Below are positions 1 through 9,056 of a stretch of 53,470 nt of DNA, in pieces. Position 1 is the stretch's first letter. Every line of letters starts with the position of its first letter. The notes beneath the pieces were generated by a model, which made no database searches, was not told the origin of the DNA, and saw only the letters and a program-made list of their open reading frames with translations. The translations under genes were made by a program, and so were the position numbers. The DNA is taken from contig CALLXF010000005.1 of the NCBI GenBank assembly GCA_938015805.1, forward strand, positions 1 through 53,470, given 5' to 3'. This stretch comes from an uncultured Saprospiraceae bacterium (GTDB lineage: Bacteria > Bacteroidota > Bacteroidia > Chitinophagales > Saprospiraceae).

Positions 1-1739
1 GCATCTGGTGCTGGTACAATATCTATTGTGGCATCAAAAGTGTTAAAGCATCCACTACTAGCTGTAAATGTGGCCGTAACGCTAGGACCATCAGTAGAGG
101 GATCTACAGTATCGGGACTCCACGTTCCAGCAACTGAATTATTATCATTAGTAGGAAATGTAAAAACGCCATCGGTCTCACAAAGATCTGCAAATGCGTC
201 AAAGTCAGGATTACCAGCTGCCTCTACTTCGATATCTATAGAAGTTTCCTCTGCACACTGATTTGCATCTGGCGTAAAAGTAAAAGTGGTCGTCCCTACT
301 CCTAAATCACTCGGCACATAAGAATCATCAGGATCCCACGAACCAGTAATTCCATCAGGATCTGTATTATCTAGATTGTAAACCGTCATATCGGACTCAC
401 AAGAGGGAGCTGGATCAGAGAAATCTGCTTCCTCTGGCTCTACAAGCTGTATATCTAATTCTGGGGAATCATCAGTATTTATACAACCCGTATCATCTAC
501 TACTTCTGTTACGAAGATCGAACCATTATCACAAAATATTGGAAAACCTGTAAGTCCAGACCAAACCTCCACAGAGTTATCTGCATCATTCCAAAATGCA
601 GGGTTAAATAAATTAGTATTTTGATTATCTACACAAATAGTCAATGTGGTTTCTCCAGAATCAAAAGTCAAGTTTGCAGTGGTGGGAATAGGTACCCCAC
701 AAAACGATCCATCAAAAGTGACGGTAAAAGGGGCTGTTCCCGAAAAATTTAATTCAACTTCCAAACATTCTCCCAAACAAATTTCCTCGTCAGAGAGGTC
801 AAACTCTGCAGTGGGAGCTGAGCTTACGATTAATTCTATATCATCAGTCGCTGAACAATTATTTACATCCGTTACTGTGACCACATAATCACCTGCATCA
901 GAGGCTTCCACATCTAAAAGATCAAAAGTATTACTCCCATTTACTGATCCGCCAGGACCAGACCAAGACCACTCGTTTACTTTATTAGCATCTACATTTA
1001 ATTCTTCAAATTCTATATCCTGTCCTTCACAAACTTCTACTGGACCTTCGTCTCCATCTACTGTTGCGATTGGATCGTTTTCGTAGCAGACTAGAACCAA
1101 ATTTTCTAGAAGTACGGCCTCGTTAGCTCCCCAAAATTGAGTAGTTATTTTAATAAATGCATCAGTATCTCCCAATGTACAACTTGATAAACTAACTGTC
1201 CCACTTATCTCGGCATCAGTTGTACCACTATCTCCAATGATATCAAATTCTTCCTGAGATCCATTTATATAAAGCTCAGTATATAAATAATCCCAACAGA
1301 ATTCACAAGAATTATTTAATGGATTGTCAATATCACAATTACAACCGGGGACTGATAAACCTCCACACGCATAATTGCCATTAGCATATTGTTCATCACA
1401 ATATTCCAAAGTAGATGAGCCAGGTCCTTCCCAAGGAATTGAAAACTCATAATCGAATGTAAGTGTTATAGAACTACAGTTTGAAATATCAATATCATCA
1501 GTGGTAAATGTAGCAGGTCCATTGGTATCCTGAGCTTCAAGTCCTCCAGGAACAACTTCAAAATAATCATTAGATGGAATACAAGTCGGACAATCTGTCT
1601 CCCAGTCCACTCCTTCATCGCTTGATCCAGAAGTTGAACCGTTAGATTCATCAAAACTTTCAGTAAAAATATCTATTTGGGTATACCCATATTGGCATAA
1701 GCCAAATGAGAGAAAAAAGAATACTAGTATTTTCTTCAA
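1..1739 (-). CDS. Large secreted protein with Ig/PKD-like repeats, 5' part only
   Basis: The frame is open from a TTG codon at 1739-1737 to the window edge, giving about 580 residues with the C-terminus missing. It begins MKKILVFFFLSFGLCQYGYTQ, a clear signal peptide, so the protein is exported. The region after it is rich in Asp, Asn, Ser, Thr and paired cysteines. It includes an Ig/PKD-like module (around EWSWSGPGGSVNGSNTFD and DAGDYVVTVTDVNNCSATDD) and at least two further beta-sandwich-like repeats. Such proteins in Bacteroidota are usually adhesins or surface proteins ending in a sorting or gliding-associated domain, which would lie outside the window. An in-frame TAA lies seven codons upstream with no ATG between, so TTG is the only reasonable start. 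The neighbour at 1984-4917 is also secreted, on the same strand. Function unknown. Confidence 0.8.
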   Translation of the reverse strand, partial: MKKILVFFFLSFGLCQYGYTQIDIFTESFDESNGSTSGSSDEGVDWETDCPTCIPSNDYFEVVPGGLEAQDTNGPATFTTDDIDISNCSSITLTFDYEFSIPWEGPGSSTLEYCDEQYANGNYACGGLSVPGCNCDIDNPLNNSCEFCWDYLYTELYINGSQEEFDIIGDSGTTDAEISGTVSLSSCTLGDTDAFIKITTQFWGANEAVLLENLVLVCYENDPIATVDGDEGPVEVCEGQDIEFEELNVDANKVNEWSWSGPGGSVNGSNTFDLLDVEASDAGDYVVTVTDVNNCSATDDIELIVSSAPTAEFDLSDEEICLGECLEVELNFSGTAPFTVTFDGSFCGVPIPTTANLTFDSGETTLTICVDNQNTNLFNPAFWNDADNSVEVWSGLTGFPIFCDNGSIFVTEVVDDTGCINTDDSPELDIQLVEPEEADFSDPAPSCESDMTVYNLDNTDPDGITGSWDPDDSYVPSDLGVGTTTFTFTPDANQCAEETSIDIEVEAAGNPDFDAFADLCETDGVFTFPTNDNNSVAGTWSPDTVDPSTDGPSVTATFTASSGCFNTFDATIDIVPAPD

Positions 1740-1983
1740 TCTATTAATCGTTGCAGGTTAAGGTTCTCAAAAAGTGGTCTTTAAAACTAAGCAAACTTTA
1801 CTAAATTTTAGTGACAATTTCTAATGGAAATAGGCATATACCCTTTAGATAGTATTTAGACGTCGTTTGCTGCCTAGGATACCATAAATATTATCAGAAT
1901 TAATGAAAGAAAATGGTCTATTGAGACACCATTAAACGCAAAATAATTCTACTCTATCAATTAGCTCGTTAACTCATGCCAAA

Positions 1984-4917
1984 TCATAGCTTTAGGACTT
2001 TGGTAATGATTCTATTTTTTGCTTGGAGATCTGTAATTTCTATGAGATATATACCATTGGGGTAACCCAAAAGACTAACCTGATTATGATTACGCTCGGT
2101 TACTAGTTTATTTCCTAGTAAATCATAAACAGTAATATTCCTCATAATCTGAGAATCGATATATAGCATGTCACTCGTAGGATTAGGGTAAATGCGTAGA
2201 TCCGAAATGGCTGTATTTTTAGTCGAACTCACCGCATCCATACCATCGCAGTTTTCGTCGATCCCGTTATTAGGAACATCCTCCGCATCTGGGTTTATCA
2301 TAGCATTTGTATCATCACAATCTCCTGAAATAGAGGAAGTCGTATCTGACGGGGCACAGGCATCTACTGTATTATCGATATCCCCAAAGCCGTCCATATC
2401 ACTGTCTACATAATAGGTAGTAAGTAGGTTTTCGTCGATCTCGCCATCGCAATTATTATCAAAGTCGTCACATATTTCTACAGCATCAGGGTTTATAGCT
2501 GCATCAGTATCATCGCAATCTCCAGCCACTGTAGAGGTGGTATCAGTCGGACCACAGGCTTCTATCGTATTATCAAAGTCCCCAAAACCATCCATATCAC
2601 TGTCTACATAATAGGTCGTGAGGAGGTTTTCGTTAATCTCGCCATTGCAGTTATTATCTAGGTCATCACATATTTCTGCAGCATCAGGATTAATAGCTGC
2701 ATCAGTATCATCGCAGTCTCCCCCTATCAGCACAAAATCATCCAAAAGATCACAATCTGGGGTCTCGCTCATAAGATCTCCAAAACCGTCTCCGTCCAAA
2801 TCACGATAATAATCTAGCGTCTCATCATAAAGGATCGCAGTAACAAAAACTGATTCCGAACAGTTAAGGTCTGGCGTAAATTCCATTACTGAAGCAGTAA
2901 CATTTAGAACATCATCAACTACGAAGTTTTGAAATTCTGCCCAGCTACCTGACAAGCCATTAGTGGAAGTAGTAGGGAAATCTGCGGTGCTGGTGGTACA
3001 GAGCGATAGATCATCAAATTGTGGAATAACATACTCTATTATTTCTATGCTGAGTGTAGAAGTTCCTTGGTAATACTCTTTACAGTATTGAGGATCTAAA
3101 AGAAAATACACTGCATTATTTCCAAATTCTAAATCCTCCAAAGTAAGATAAGCTAACGTATCTGGAAATAAAGAAGGTTCTCTAATCCATACCCCTGATA
3201 AGCCGTTTTCTGATATCGAAGGCAAGAAAATAGTATCGACCTCTGTATCACAGAAAATCAAATTTGTGAACACCGGAATATCAAAATCTAAATCAGGATA
3301 AAGTATAAAGTCCTCTAAATTATATAGGTCACTCAGAGATTCTCCATTACTGATTACCTCGATATTCCTAATCACTAAGGAATCAAAATAATCAAAAGCA
3401 CTTACCGTAATAGAGTTGCTCGTCTCATAAAATAATGCCACCTCGGGCCCCATATTATCAAATACATAATCTATAGACAGTAAAGAATCCATGGAACTAA
3501 AAGTCAATGTATCCATAAACACGGCCGTGGGTGTCCACTGCACCTCAAAAACCAGTTGTAATATACCTGCGGTAGTATCTTTTTTTATCTGTAGGTCCGT
3601 AGACTGAGACACGCATATGGTATCCATAAAAGAAGCATCTTCCCATGCGAGATTTATAGCATTAGTATCTATTTCCAAATTAACAAATTGTTCCTCATCC
3701 CGAAGGCACTCTCCTATCGGATCTGCCCAGCACCCCAGCACTCCATCAGAGAAAGACTGGAACCCGACGTGGAGAGAAGCTCTTGCCAATTCTATATCCG
3801 AGAGATCATCTCTTACTTTTAGATTCCAGCAAAAATCTACCTGGGCTATATTCGATCCTATTCCCCAACTATTCTGTGGAGTTCCATCGTTTTCACAACC
3901 CGCATGAGCCCCGTCGGATAACCAAAAATATCCACCTGGTAACTGATGACCTAATGATATACCCGCTGTGCAAGGACAAGTACTACAGAGCACATTGCAC
4001 AATTGTAAATTTCCATAACTATCTGTGTAAGTACATAATATTCCGACATATACCTGAATCTCGGGAATACCTTCTGGAATCCATTGTCCGGGGATGCCAT
4101 TACCTATAACCTCGGAAGAATCTGGTTTAAAAAAATCCATATCCCAGCCATTTCCAAAAATCGGTATAATACCGATCAGCCAGTCTACGCCAGTCTGAGT
4201 AGCATCATAAAAAAACGAACCGCATAATTCTACTTCTTCGCCAGGAGATAAGGTAGGTACATTTCCATAATCTACAGGACCTAAGTCCTGATCTGGATCA
4301 TTAGAATCCTCTATGGACCAATCCGTTTCTGGACTGCAAGATCCATCTCCAAGACAGATTATAAGGTTTATTGTCGTAGTAATACACATGGTAAAATTAG
4401 GATGAGCTGCAATATTTGCAGCATCGCCATCAGCTCCTACTGCAATCCAGTATTCTGGAACATCACTATCTATCAGTTGGTTTATCTGATCCTTTAAAAC
4501 CCAGTCTAAGTTACAAGCAGGAGATTCCGGTGTAGATACTGGTACTAAACCAGAACAACCTCCACGAAAAATAGCAAAAACAGGAGACCATGTCGCATCC
4601 CCAAATGTCTCTATATTTATATACACCCGACCAGCATCATCATCTGGATAAAATTTATACCACACGACAGGTATCGTATCCATTCCACATGTATTTATTG
4701 CGGTTTCTGGAGTCGCATCTGTCATACAACCCGGATGACATATAAAATCAAAATCCCCACTCATGTCAGTAATCGGATATAATTCTTGGTTAGAAGTGAT
4801 GTCTGCACAGTTATCGGCCGTATTAAAATTAGCGGGGCACTGAGCTGTGATCCATTGCGAGCCGTGTAAAAAAAAGAAAATCAAAACGCATAGCAGATAG
4901 TGTAGATGTGGTTTCAT
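1984..4917 (-). CDS. Secreted T9SS-sorted protein with MopE-like metal-binding repeats
   Basis: A 977-residue exported protein. The N-terminus has a hydrophobic signal peptide ending near HGSQWITAQ. Residues about 30-690 are cysteine-containing, beta-rich and unassigned. Residues about 702-893 contain three repeats with DxDxDG-type acidic loops (DLDGDGFGD, DSDMDGFGD twice), each followed by GDCDDT, NPDA and DNNCNGE or DENCDG motifs. This is the putative metal-binding motif of the MopE family, expected to bind calcium or another divalent cation. Residues about 905-977 form a type IX secretion sorting domain: the IYPNP motif, a YDLLG segment and a basic VLKL end. It is therefore predicted to be exported through the T9SS and released or anchored at the surface. 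It is divergent from the SRPBCC gene, with only 44 bases between start codons. The actual role is unknown; adhesion or mineral binding are possibilities. Confidence 0.88.
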   Translation of the reverse strand: MKPHLHYLLCVLIFFFLHGSQWITAQCPANFNTADNCADITSNQELYPITDMSGDFDFICHPGCMTDATPETAINTCGMDTIPVVWYKFYPDDDAGRVYINIETFGDATWSPVFAIFRGGCSGLVPVSTPESPACNLDWVLKDQINQLIDSDVPEYWIAVGADGDAANIAAHPNFTMCITTTINLIICLGDGSCSPETDWSIEDSNDPDQDLGPVDYGNVPTLSPGEEVELCGSFFYDATQTGVDWLIGIIPIFGNGWDMDFFKPDSSEVIGNGIPGQWIPEGIPEIQVYVGILCTYTDSYGNLQLCNVLCSTCPCTAGISLGHQLPGGYFWLSDGAHAGCENDGTPQNSWGIGSNIAQVDFCWNLKVRDDLSDIELARASLHVGFQSFSDGVLGCWADPIGECLRDEEQFVNLEIDTNAINLAWEDASFMDTICVSQSTDLQIKKDTTAGILQLVFEVQWTPTAVFMDTLTFSSMDSLLSIDYVFDNMGPEVALFYETSNSITVSAFDYFDSLVIRNIEVISNGESLSDLYNLEDFILYPDLDFDIPVFTNLIFCDTEVDTIFLPSISENGLSGVWIREPSLFPDTLAYLTLEDLEFGNNAVYFLLDPQYCKEYYQGTSTLSIEIIEYVIPQFDDLSLCTTSTADFPTTSTNGLSGSWAEFQNFVVDDVLNVTASVMEFTPDLNCSESVFVTAILYDETLDYYRDLDGDGFGDLMSETPDCDLLDDFVLIGGDCDDTDAAINPDAAEICDDLDNNCNGEINENLLTTYYVDSDMDGFGDFDNTIEACGPTDTTSTVAGDCDDTDAAINPDAVEICDDFDNNCDGEIDENLLTTYYVDSDMDGFGDIDNTVDACAPSDTTSSISGDCDDTNAMINPDAEDVPNNGIDENCDGMDAVSSTKNTAISDLRIYPNPTSDMLYIDSQIMRNITVYDLLGNKLVTERNHNQVSLLGYPNGIYLIEITDLQAKNRIITKVLKL
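2239..2814 (-). repeat. Coding tandem repeats, about 198-base period, for MopE-like motifs
   Basis: Within the preceding gene the DNA encoding the acidic repeats is itself duplicated. The stretches near 2431-2523 and 2629-2721 are nearly identical and about 198 bases (66 codons) apart; a third copy toward 2239 is more diverged. This indicates recent intragenic duplication. Copy number could vary between strains by recombination or slippage. Confidence 0.75.
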
Positions 4918-4961
4918 ATTATCGATAGTGAAACCTTAAGATAGATTTTTTAACTTTAAAT

Positions 4962-5393
4962 ATGAAATTTTCCTGTAGTGTAGACATAAATAAACCTCGA
5001 GCTGAGGTGGTCGCTTTATTTGATAATCCTGATCATATGCAATACTGGCAAGATGGCTTTTTGCGTTTTGAACGCATCAGTGGAAAGCATGGTGAGGTCG
5101 GGTCTAAAAATAAAATAGTATACGATCAGAAAGGAAAAGAGATGGTATTAACAGAAACCATAAAGGTATACGATCTCCCTAGAGAAATGACGGGTATCTA
5201 TGAACATAAAATGATGGATAACGAGATGCAAAACATCTTTACAGAATTGTCGCCTACTCAAACCCGTTGGGTTACACATATACACTACTATCGGGTCAAG
5301 GGATTTTTAAAAATTGTTGCTTTTTTGTTTCCGGGTATGTTTAAAAAGCAAGTTCAGAAATGGATGGATCAGTTTAAGGCTTTCGCCGAATGA
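4962..5393 (+). CDS. SRPBCC family protein
   Basis: 143 residues, a full-length START/Bet v 1-like (SRPBCC) domain. The opening (KFSCSVDINKPRAEVVALFDNPDHMQYW) is the typical first beta strand and two short helices, in which a Trp closes the entrance helix. The C-terminal long helix is FKKQVQKWMDQFKAF. The fold binds hydrophobic ligands in a deep cavity. Members act as polyketide cyclase-like proteins, lipid carriers or uncharacterised housekeeping proteins, and no catalytic residue can be named here. No signal peptide, so it is cytoplasmic. It stands alone between the divergent secreted protein gene and a convergent hypothetical gene; a hairpin at 5544-5575 could end both transcripts. Family call firm, function unknown. 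Confidence 0.85.
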   Translation: MKFSCSVDINKPRAEVVALFDNPDHMQYWQDGFLRFERISGKHGEVGSKNKIVYDQKGKEMVLTETIKVYDLPREMTGIYEHKMMDNEMQNIFTELSPTQTRWVTHIHYYRVKGFLKIVAFLFPGMFKKQVQKWMDQFKAFAE

Positions 5394-5543
5394 TCTTCTA
5401 TCAAATTTTTTGTTTGATAAGTTCTAAGGATCAAAACGGGCATTAGAAAAAATTCAAAGACCAAATTCCACTGGGTAAACTTTTGTTTGAAGAGTTGTAA
5501 GTTGGGAATTACTGCTTCTGATTGTTTTGGATTTAGCTAAAAA

Positions 5544-5575
5544 AAAGGTCATCTGATATGAATCAAATGACCTTT
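5544..5575. terminator. Bidirectional intrinsic terminator
   Basis: Nine base pairs (AAAGGTCAT with ATGACCTTT), one C/A mismatch, four more pairs (TGAT with ATCA) and an ATGA loop. On the plus strand it is followed by an AT then T-rich run; on the minus strand by seven T. It lies 25 bases past the stop of the minus-strand gene at 5601 and 150 bases past the SRPBCC gene, so it can serve both. Confidence 0.85.
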
Positions 5576-5600
5576 ATATATTTTTTACAGCAAAGGATTA

Positions 5601-5849
5601 TTATATAATCGAAGCTGGTAAGTGCTCGTGCTTTAAGTTTTCAAAATCATTTTCGGCAAATTTCTTTCCATCCCAGCATCCTAACCACTGTACTTTACCT
5701 TGCTGAGTCAATAAATAATTTTTATACGCTTGAATAGCTTTTTTCTGATCCATTCTTTTTATTGTAATGGTATTCATAAAGCCTTTATTTACATTGAAGT
5801 AGTAAACACCTTTCTGATAATCAAATTTCTTAGTACTTCTTCTAGACAT
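5601..5849 (-). CDS. Hypothetical protein, small basic
   Basis: 82 residues, not recognised. The start is MSRRSTKKFDYQKGVYYFNV; the sequence is rich in Lys, Tyr and Phe, with no signal peptide, membrane segment or cysteine pair (one Cys in WLGCWDGKKF). The MDQKKAIQAYKNYLL segment looks helical, suggesting a small alpha/beta cytoplasmic domain. It is flanked by a good terminator at 5544-5575 and by a 457-base upstream spacer, so it is probably a single-gene transcript. Its reality rests on the ATG start, the adjacent terminator, lack of overlap with another gene, and plausible amino acid composition. No function can be proposed. Confidence 0.6.
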   Translation of the reverse strand: MSRRSTKKFDYQKGVYYFNVNKGFMNTITIKRMDQKKAIQAYKNYLLTQQGKVQWLGCWDGKKFAENDFENLKHEHLPASII

Positions 5850-6306
5850 ACAGTTCTATGTTTTAATTATAAAAAATCCACAATAAAATTCCTATCAAAC
5901 CACCACGGCTGATTTTTAAAAACTCAATCTAGGACAGGAAAAATTTGGACATACAATATTTGAACGCAAATTTGGCGAATTTAGTTTCCTTTCACCCATA
6001 TTTAAAGGGCTTTTTAAGTCTTTTATCCTGAAAAACATGCAAAAACTTAGTTTTTAGTCCTTCATATTAAAGCTATTTTATATATCACCAATTTGTAAAG
6101 GCTAATTAAAAATCTGGAAATGTTACTTGACGTGGAAACGTCGGAATTCTGAAATGTACAAATGATACTTAATTTAAAATTTGTAACTGGAAAATTTAAA
6201 AATAGGAAAATGAAATTTGATGTAATACTGGGCTAAATGTATACATGACTAACTCCGATGTTATTTATTAGTAATAACTAATAATCCTATTTAACCCTTT
6301 ACTATT
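5850..6306. other. 457-base non-coding spacer
   Basis: AT-rich, no convincing open frame. It contains the upstream region of the 5601-5849 gene, a small GACGT-ggaa-ACGTC hairpin near 6129-6142 and an AT-only hairpin at 6265-6284 (TTATTAGT, loop AATA, ACTAATAA). The latter lies just past the stop of the minus-strand gene at 6307 but has no T tract. No RNA gene recognised. Confidence 0.6.
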
Positions 6307-7998
6307 TTAACTAGTTAAGATTCCATTTAAAAATGCCAACGTAATAAGATATGTCGGTTTTACTCCAGATTTTCCTAATGCACCTGATGACAAAGTAGCT
6401 CCCGTTTCTAAAGGATTATCCGAGGCATAATAAGCATAACGTATATCTACATCTTTAGCAATACTTCCTCTTATTTGCGAAGCTGCTTGGATTGCTTTTT
6501 GGTAATGTGCTCCTTCCATTTCCAGGCCTATACATTCCCATGATGACTTATGGAAGTATCTAAGAATATCTTTATTCTGTAGGGAGGTACCTAATACCGT
6601 TATCATCGGTCCATGATAAATACCCAGCCCGCTTTTATCAAATAGTTCAGTAGTCATTTGGTTTTTAAAAGGATAATTATCCGCTGATCCTTCAAAGATA
6701 TGAGCATTAGGAATCATGATATCTCCTTTTCTTCCGTCTAGGATACCTGCCTTTCCCATAATATTTATAGAGGCAATATTTAATTTATATTTTTTATTAT
6801 TTACGGTAAGAGGTTTTAGCAATTCGTCCATACACTCAAAAGCTTGCTCACCAAAAGCGTAGTCCATCACCACAATAACACTATCCTTTATATCTGATTT
6901 GACATCTGCAGTTTTTAGTTCGCTCGGCAACAGTCTAAAGTCCATTTTCTTACAATCAAAAATCTGGACTCCTAGGTTGGTTCCACTAGCATCAAAAAGA
7001 TCAAACATTCCATTCTCTAATGCGTAATCAGAAACCTGTTTACGTTTTTCTTTATTGGAGCCGATGGAGAGCTCTTCTGCTACTTCTAGTAGAGAATCTA
7101 TATTTTCAGATTGTTGTAAAGCTGCTTTGGCGTAAAAGCAATTCATTACTGAGTGTAAATTAGAACTGATAATATGAATAGATCTTTCGATCATATTTTG
7201 TTCTAAGAGATATTTTTTTATTCTTTCGGCCCATTTTTCTCCGTATAGGTGATGTCCTATATTTTCGCGTAAGCTAACAGAAAAAGATATCTCTCTATCT
7301 TTCTTTTTTACTTCCTCTTGAATACTATGATATCCTAACCAGTAGACGATATTAAATAGCGAACTAATACCTTCTGTATTTTCAAATTTCTTACAGGCAA
7401 TTTTTGTTTCTTCATAAGTACGGCCGATCAGTGTACTGAGGTAAGTGTACCCTCTCTCCACATCAAAATCAGATCCCTTTTCAATATGTTCTATAATCTC
7501 CTCCAGTCTAGACCAATCTCTAATTTTACGGCCTTTGATATCTAATGCATTATTTTTTATTTTTTCTGCTTCTATGTACATAAAAGATAAGTGGGTCAGA
7601 ACATCATAAATATCACTACGGCCTCTAGTCATCTCAATATAAAACTGTTCCTTATCTATACGATAACAGTTACGTCGTCGCTTAGAGGGAACGATCGCCT
7701 CAAAAGAGTTTTCAAAACCTTCTCTAGAGATAAGTCGTATGTACCTACATTCCTCTATGCCCTGGGGTAATCGCTGGAATATATACTGTAAGCCATCTAG
7801 TTCTAACCTCTCTGGATCCGTAATATCGCCATAGATCTCTGGCTTTAGCTGCATCAGTGCTTTAAGTAATGCCTCTCCAGAAACGCCTAGTGGTTTATAG
7901 GAACCTCGGATAAATAGATGTCGCATAGCGATATATAATCGCTGTAATGCCGCTCTTGAGATTTGAGCTCGAGTAGAAGGGATGATTTCATTATACAT
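6307..7998 (-). CDS. DUF6909-like protein with nucleoside phosphorylase/AMP nucleosidase-like C-terminal domain
   Basis: 563 residues, cytoplasmic. The N-terminal about 360 residues are mostly helical (STRAQISRAALQRLYIAMRH, then ISREGFENSFEAI) and resemble the Bacteroidota family I recall as DUF6909; that name is from memory. Residues about 378-560 look like the purine nucleoside phosphorylase / AMP nucleosidase fold: DYAFGEQAFECMDELL, INIMGKAGIL, GDIMIPNAHIFEGSADNYPF, an HGPMITVLGTS strand, and LEMEGAHY at about 492-499, matching the Met-Glu that contacts the ribose in that superfamily. A nucleosidase or nucleotide-sensing role is therefore plausible, but the phosphate site and catalytic acid were not verified. 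Transcribed alone; the next gene (8105-8755, same strand) is separated by a terminator. Confidence 0.72.
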   Translation of the reverse strand: MYNEIIPSTRAQISRAALQRLYIAMRHLFIRGSYKPLGVSGEALLKALMQLKPEIYGDITDPERLELDGLQYIFQRLPQGIEECRYIRLISREGFENSFEAIVPSKRRRNCYRIDKEQFYIEMTRGRSDIYDVLTHLSFMYIEAEKIKNNALDIKGRKIRDWSRLEEIIEHIEKGSDFDVERGYTYLSTLIGRTYEETKIACKKFENTEGISSLFNIVYWLGYHSIQEEVKKKDREISFSVSLRENIGHHLYGEKWAERIKKYLLEQNMIERSIHIISSNLHSVMNCFYAKAALQQSENIDSLLEVAEELSIGSNKEKRKQVSDYALENGMFDLFDASGTNLGVQIFDCKKMDFRLLPSELKTADVKSDIKDSVIVVMDYAFGEQAFECMDELLKPLTVNNKKYKLNIASINIMGKAGILDGRKGDIMIPNAHIFEGSADNYPFKNQMTTELFDKSGLGIYHGPMITVLGTSLQNKDILRYFHKSSWECIGLEMEGAHYQKAIQAASQIRGSIAKDVDIRYAYYASDNPLETGATLSSGALGKSGVKPTYLITLAFLNGILTS

Positions 7999-8049
7999 TA
8001 ATCTAATATAACAAATATCGTTCCCAAAGAATTCTGCTCAGAGTACTGC

Positions 8050-8081
8050 AAAAAAAAGGGGCTTAACAAAAGTCAGCCCCT
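8050..8081 (-). terminator. Intrinsic terminator after the beta-barrel lipoprotein gene
   Basis: On the minus strand, AGGGGCT pairs with AGCCCCT across a short loop, followed by eight T (the A run at 8050-8057 on the plus strand). It begins about 24 bases past the stop at 8105 and separates this gene from the one at 6307-7998. Confidence 0.88.
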
Positions 8082-8104
8082 AATTACAATTATAATTTAT
8101 CGTC

Positions 8105-8755
8105 TTATCTGATTCCAATACCGAAACCTACATTAATCTGAGTCTGATCTGCATAGTTATCTGATCCTGATTTAAGGTATCCATATTCTATAAACACTCC
8201 ACTTCTTTCTCCTCCTAATCTTAATCCACCTACAACACCAAAGTTACTAGAGTTATCTCCAGCTTTTCTGAAAATGTATCTAGGCGAAGCATAAATACCT
8301 AAAGCACTACCTGCGTGATAAGATATGTAAGCAGGAATCGTAATATCTATGATAGAATTAGAATTTCCGTCATCCTCTCCAGATCCAAAAGATAAATATC
8401 CAAATCCAGCACCAATAGATGCCGCAAGTGGAGACTCAGAATCTCCTAAAAACTGATATTTAACATCTGCTCCAGCAGTTCCTAAAAGCGTAAAGTTTAC
8501 ACCTGCATCGATTTTATCCGTTACACCGTATCTTCCAAAAAATTCCATTGCAAAACCACCTAAATTAGTAGTATCTGTAGTTACACCTGAATCATTAATA
8601 TCATAAAATTCTGCATTAGGTAGTGCAACTCCAAATCCAAAACCTTTATCTCCTGCTGGAGTGGTCCTAGCTGTCTGGAATGCTTTGTTAGAAATACAGC
8701 TCTGCATACAAAATGCTAGGCATACAAAAAATAGTAAATTCTTTAAGTTAATCAT
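8105..8755 (-). CDS. Outer-membrane beta-barrel-like lipoprotein
   Basis: 216 residues from the ATG at 8755. An ATG 12 codons upstream (8791) is in frame, but the 8755 start places a standard lipoprotein signal (MINLKNLLFFVCLAFCMQSC) at the terminus with lipobox Cys20. The mature part has alternating Gly/aromatic beta strands (FGFGVALPNAEFY, GGFAMEFFGRYGVTDKIDAGVNF, SIGAGFGYLSFG, LGIYASPRYIF, SGVFIEYGYLKSG, INVGFGIGIR). The last strand ends near the C-terminus as in small outer-membrane barrels. Likely an outer-membrane protein of unknown ligand. Upstream is a palindrome-rich region shared with the divergent DUF4197 gene; downstream is a strong terminator, so it is monocistronic. Confidence 0.75.
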   Translation of the reverse strand: MINLKNLLFFVCLAFCMQSCISNKAFQTARTTPAGDKGFGFGVALPNAEFYDINDSGVTTDTTNLGGFAMEFFGRYGVTDKIDAGVNFTLLGTAGADVKYQFLGDSESPLAASIGAGFGYLSFGSGEDDGNSNSIIDITIPAYISYHAGSALGIYASPRYIFRKAGDNSSNFGVVGGLRLGGERSGVFIEYGYLKSGSDNYADQTQINVGFGIGIR

Positions 8756-9056
8756 GTGATTTGATAGTTTGTTAAATAATAGTTTTTTCAATATTAATCG
8801 CGGGTAGTTATTTAACCCAAAGTATAATTTATACTAATCAATTATACTTAATGATCACAAACTATGAAAAGTACACCACCTATACAAAATAAACATATAT
8901 AAATAAATTTAGTATGATTATCAGTTACTCAGCGTGTCGTTTTTAGGCTTGAACGTGTCATTTTTTAAGTAGCATAGGTTAAGCTATTCTTAAAATGTAT
9001 AAATAGACTATCTTTTAGTTCATTTTTGTAGTTATAACATTATACAATTTGATTTT
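8756..9056. other. Divergent intergenic region with palindromic half-sites
   Basis: 301 AT-rich bases between the lipoprotein gene and the DUF4197 gene. At 8821-8835 is a perfect palindrome (AGTATAA, T, TTATACT), followed at 8841-8849 by another ATTATACTT half-site complementary to 8820-8828. A GTTATTTAAC palindrome lies near 8807-8816. The first palindrome overlaps a minus-strand TATACTTTG that resembles a -7 element, as an operator might. No gene seen. Confidence 0.5.

Noticed and set aside
28-888. Plus-strand open frames opposite the first secreted protein
   Set aside because: They are antisense to a continuous minus-strand frame with signal peptide and Ig/PKD-like repeats, and their translations are Ser/Val-rich without family features.
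2192-4109. Plus-strand frames inside the MopE-repeat gene
   Set aside because: Mirror images of the real minus-strand gene; serine-rich low-complexity translations.
6265-6284. Terminator after the DUF6909-like gene
   Set aside because: The stem is AT-only apart from one pair and lacks a T run on the minus strand, so it is too weak to call.
8756-8791. Upstream ATG for the beta-barrel lipoprotein
   Set aside because: The longer form puts 12 polar residues before the signal peptide; the ATG at 8755 gives a proper lipoprotein signal.
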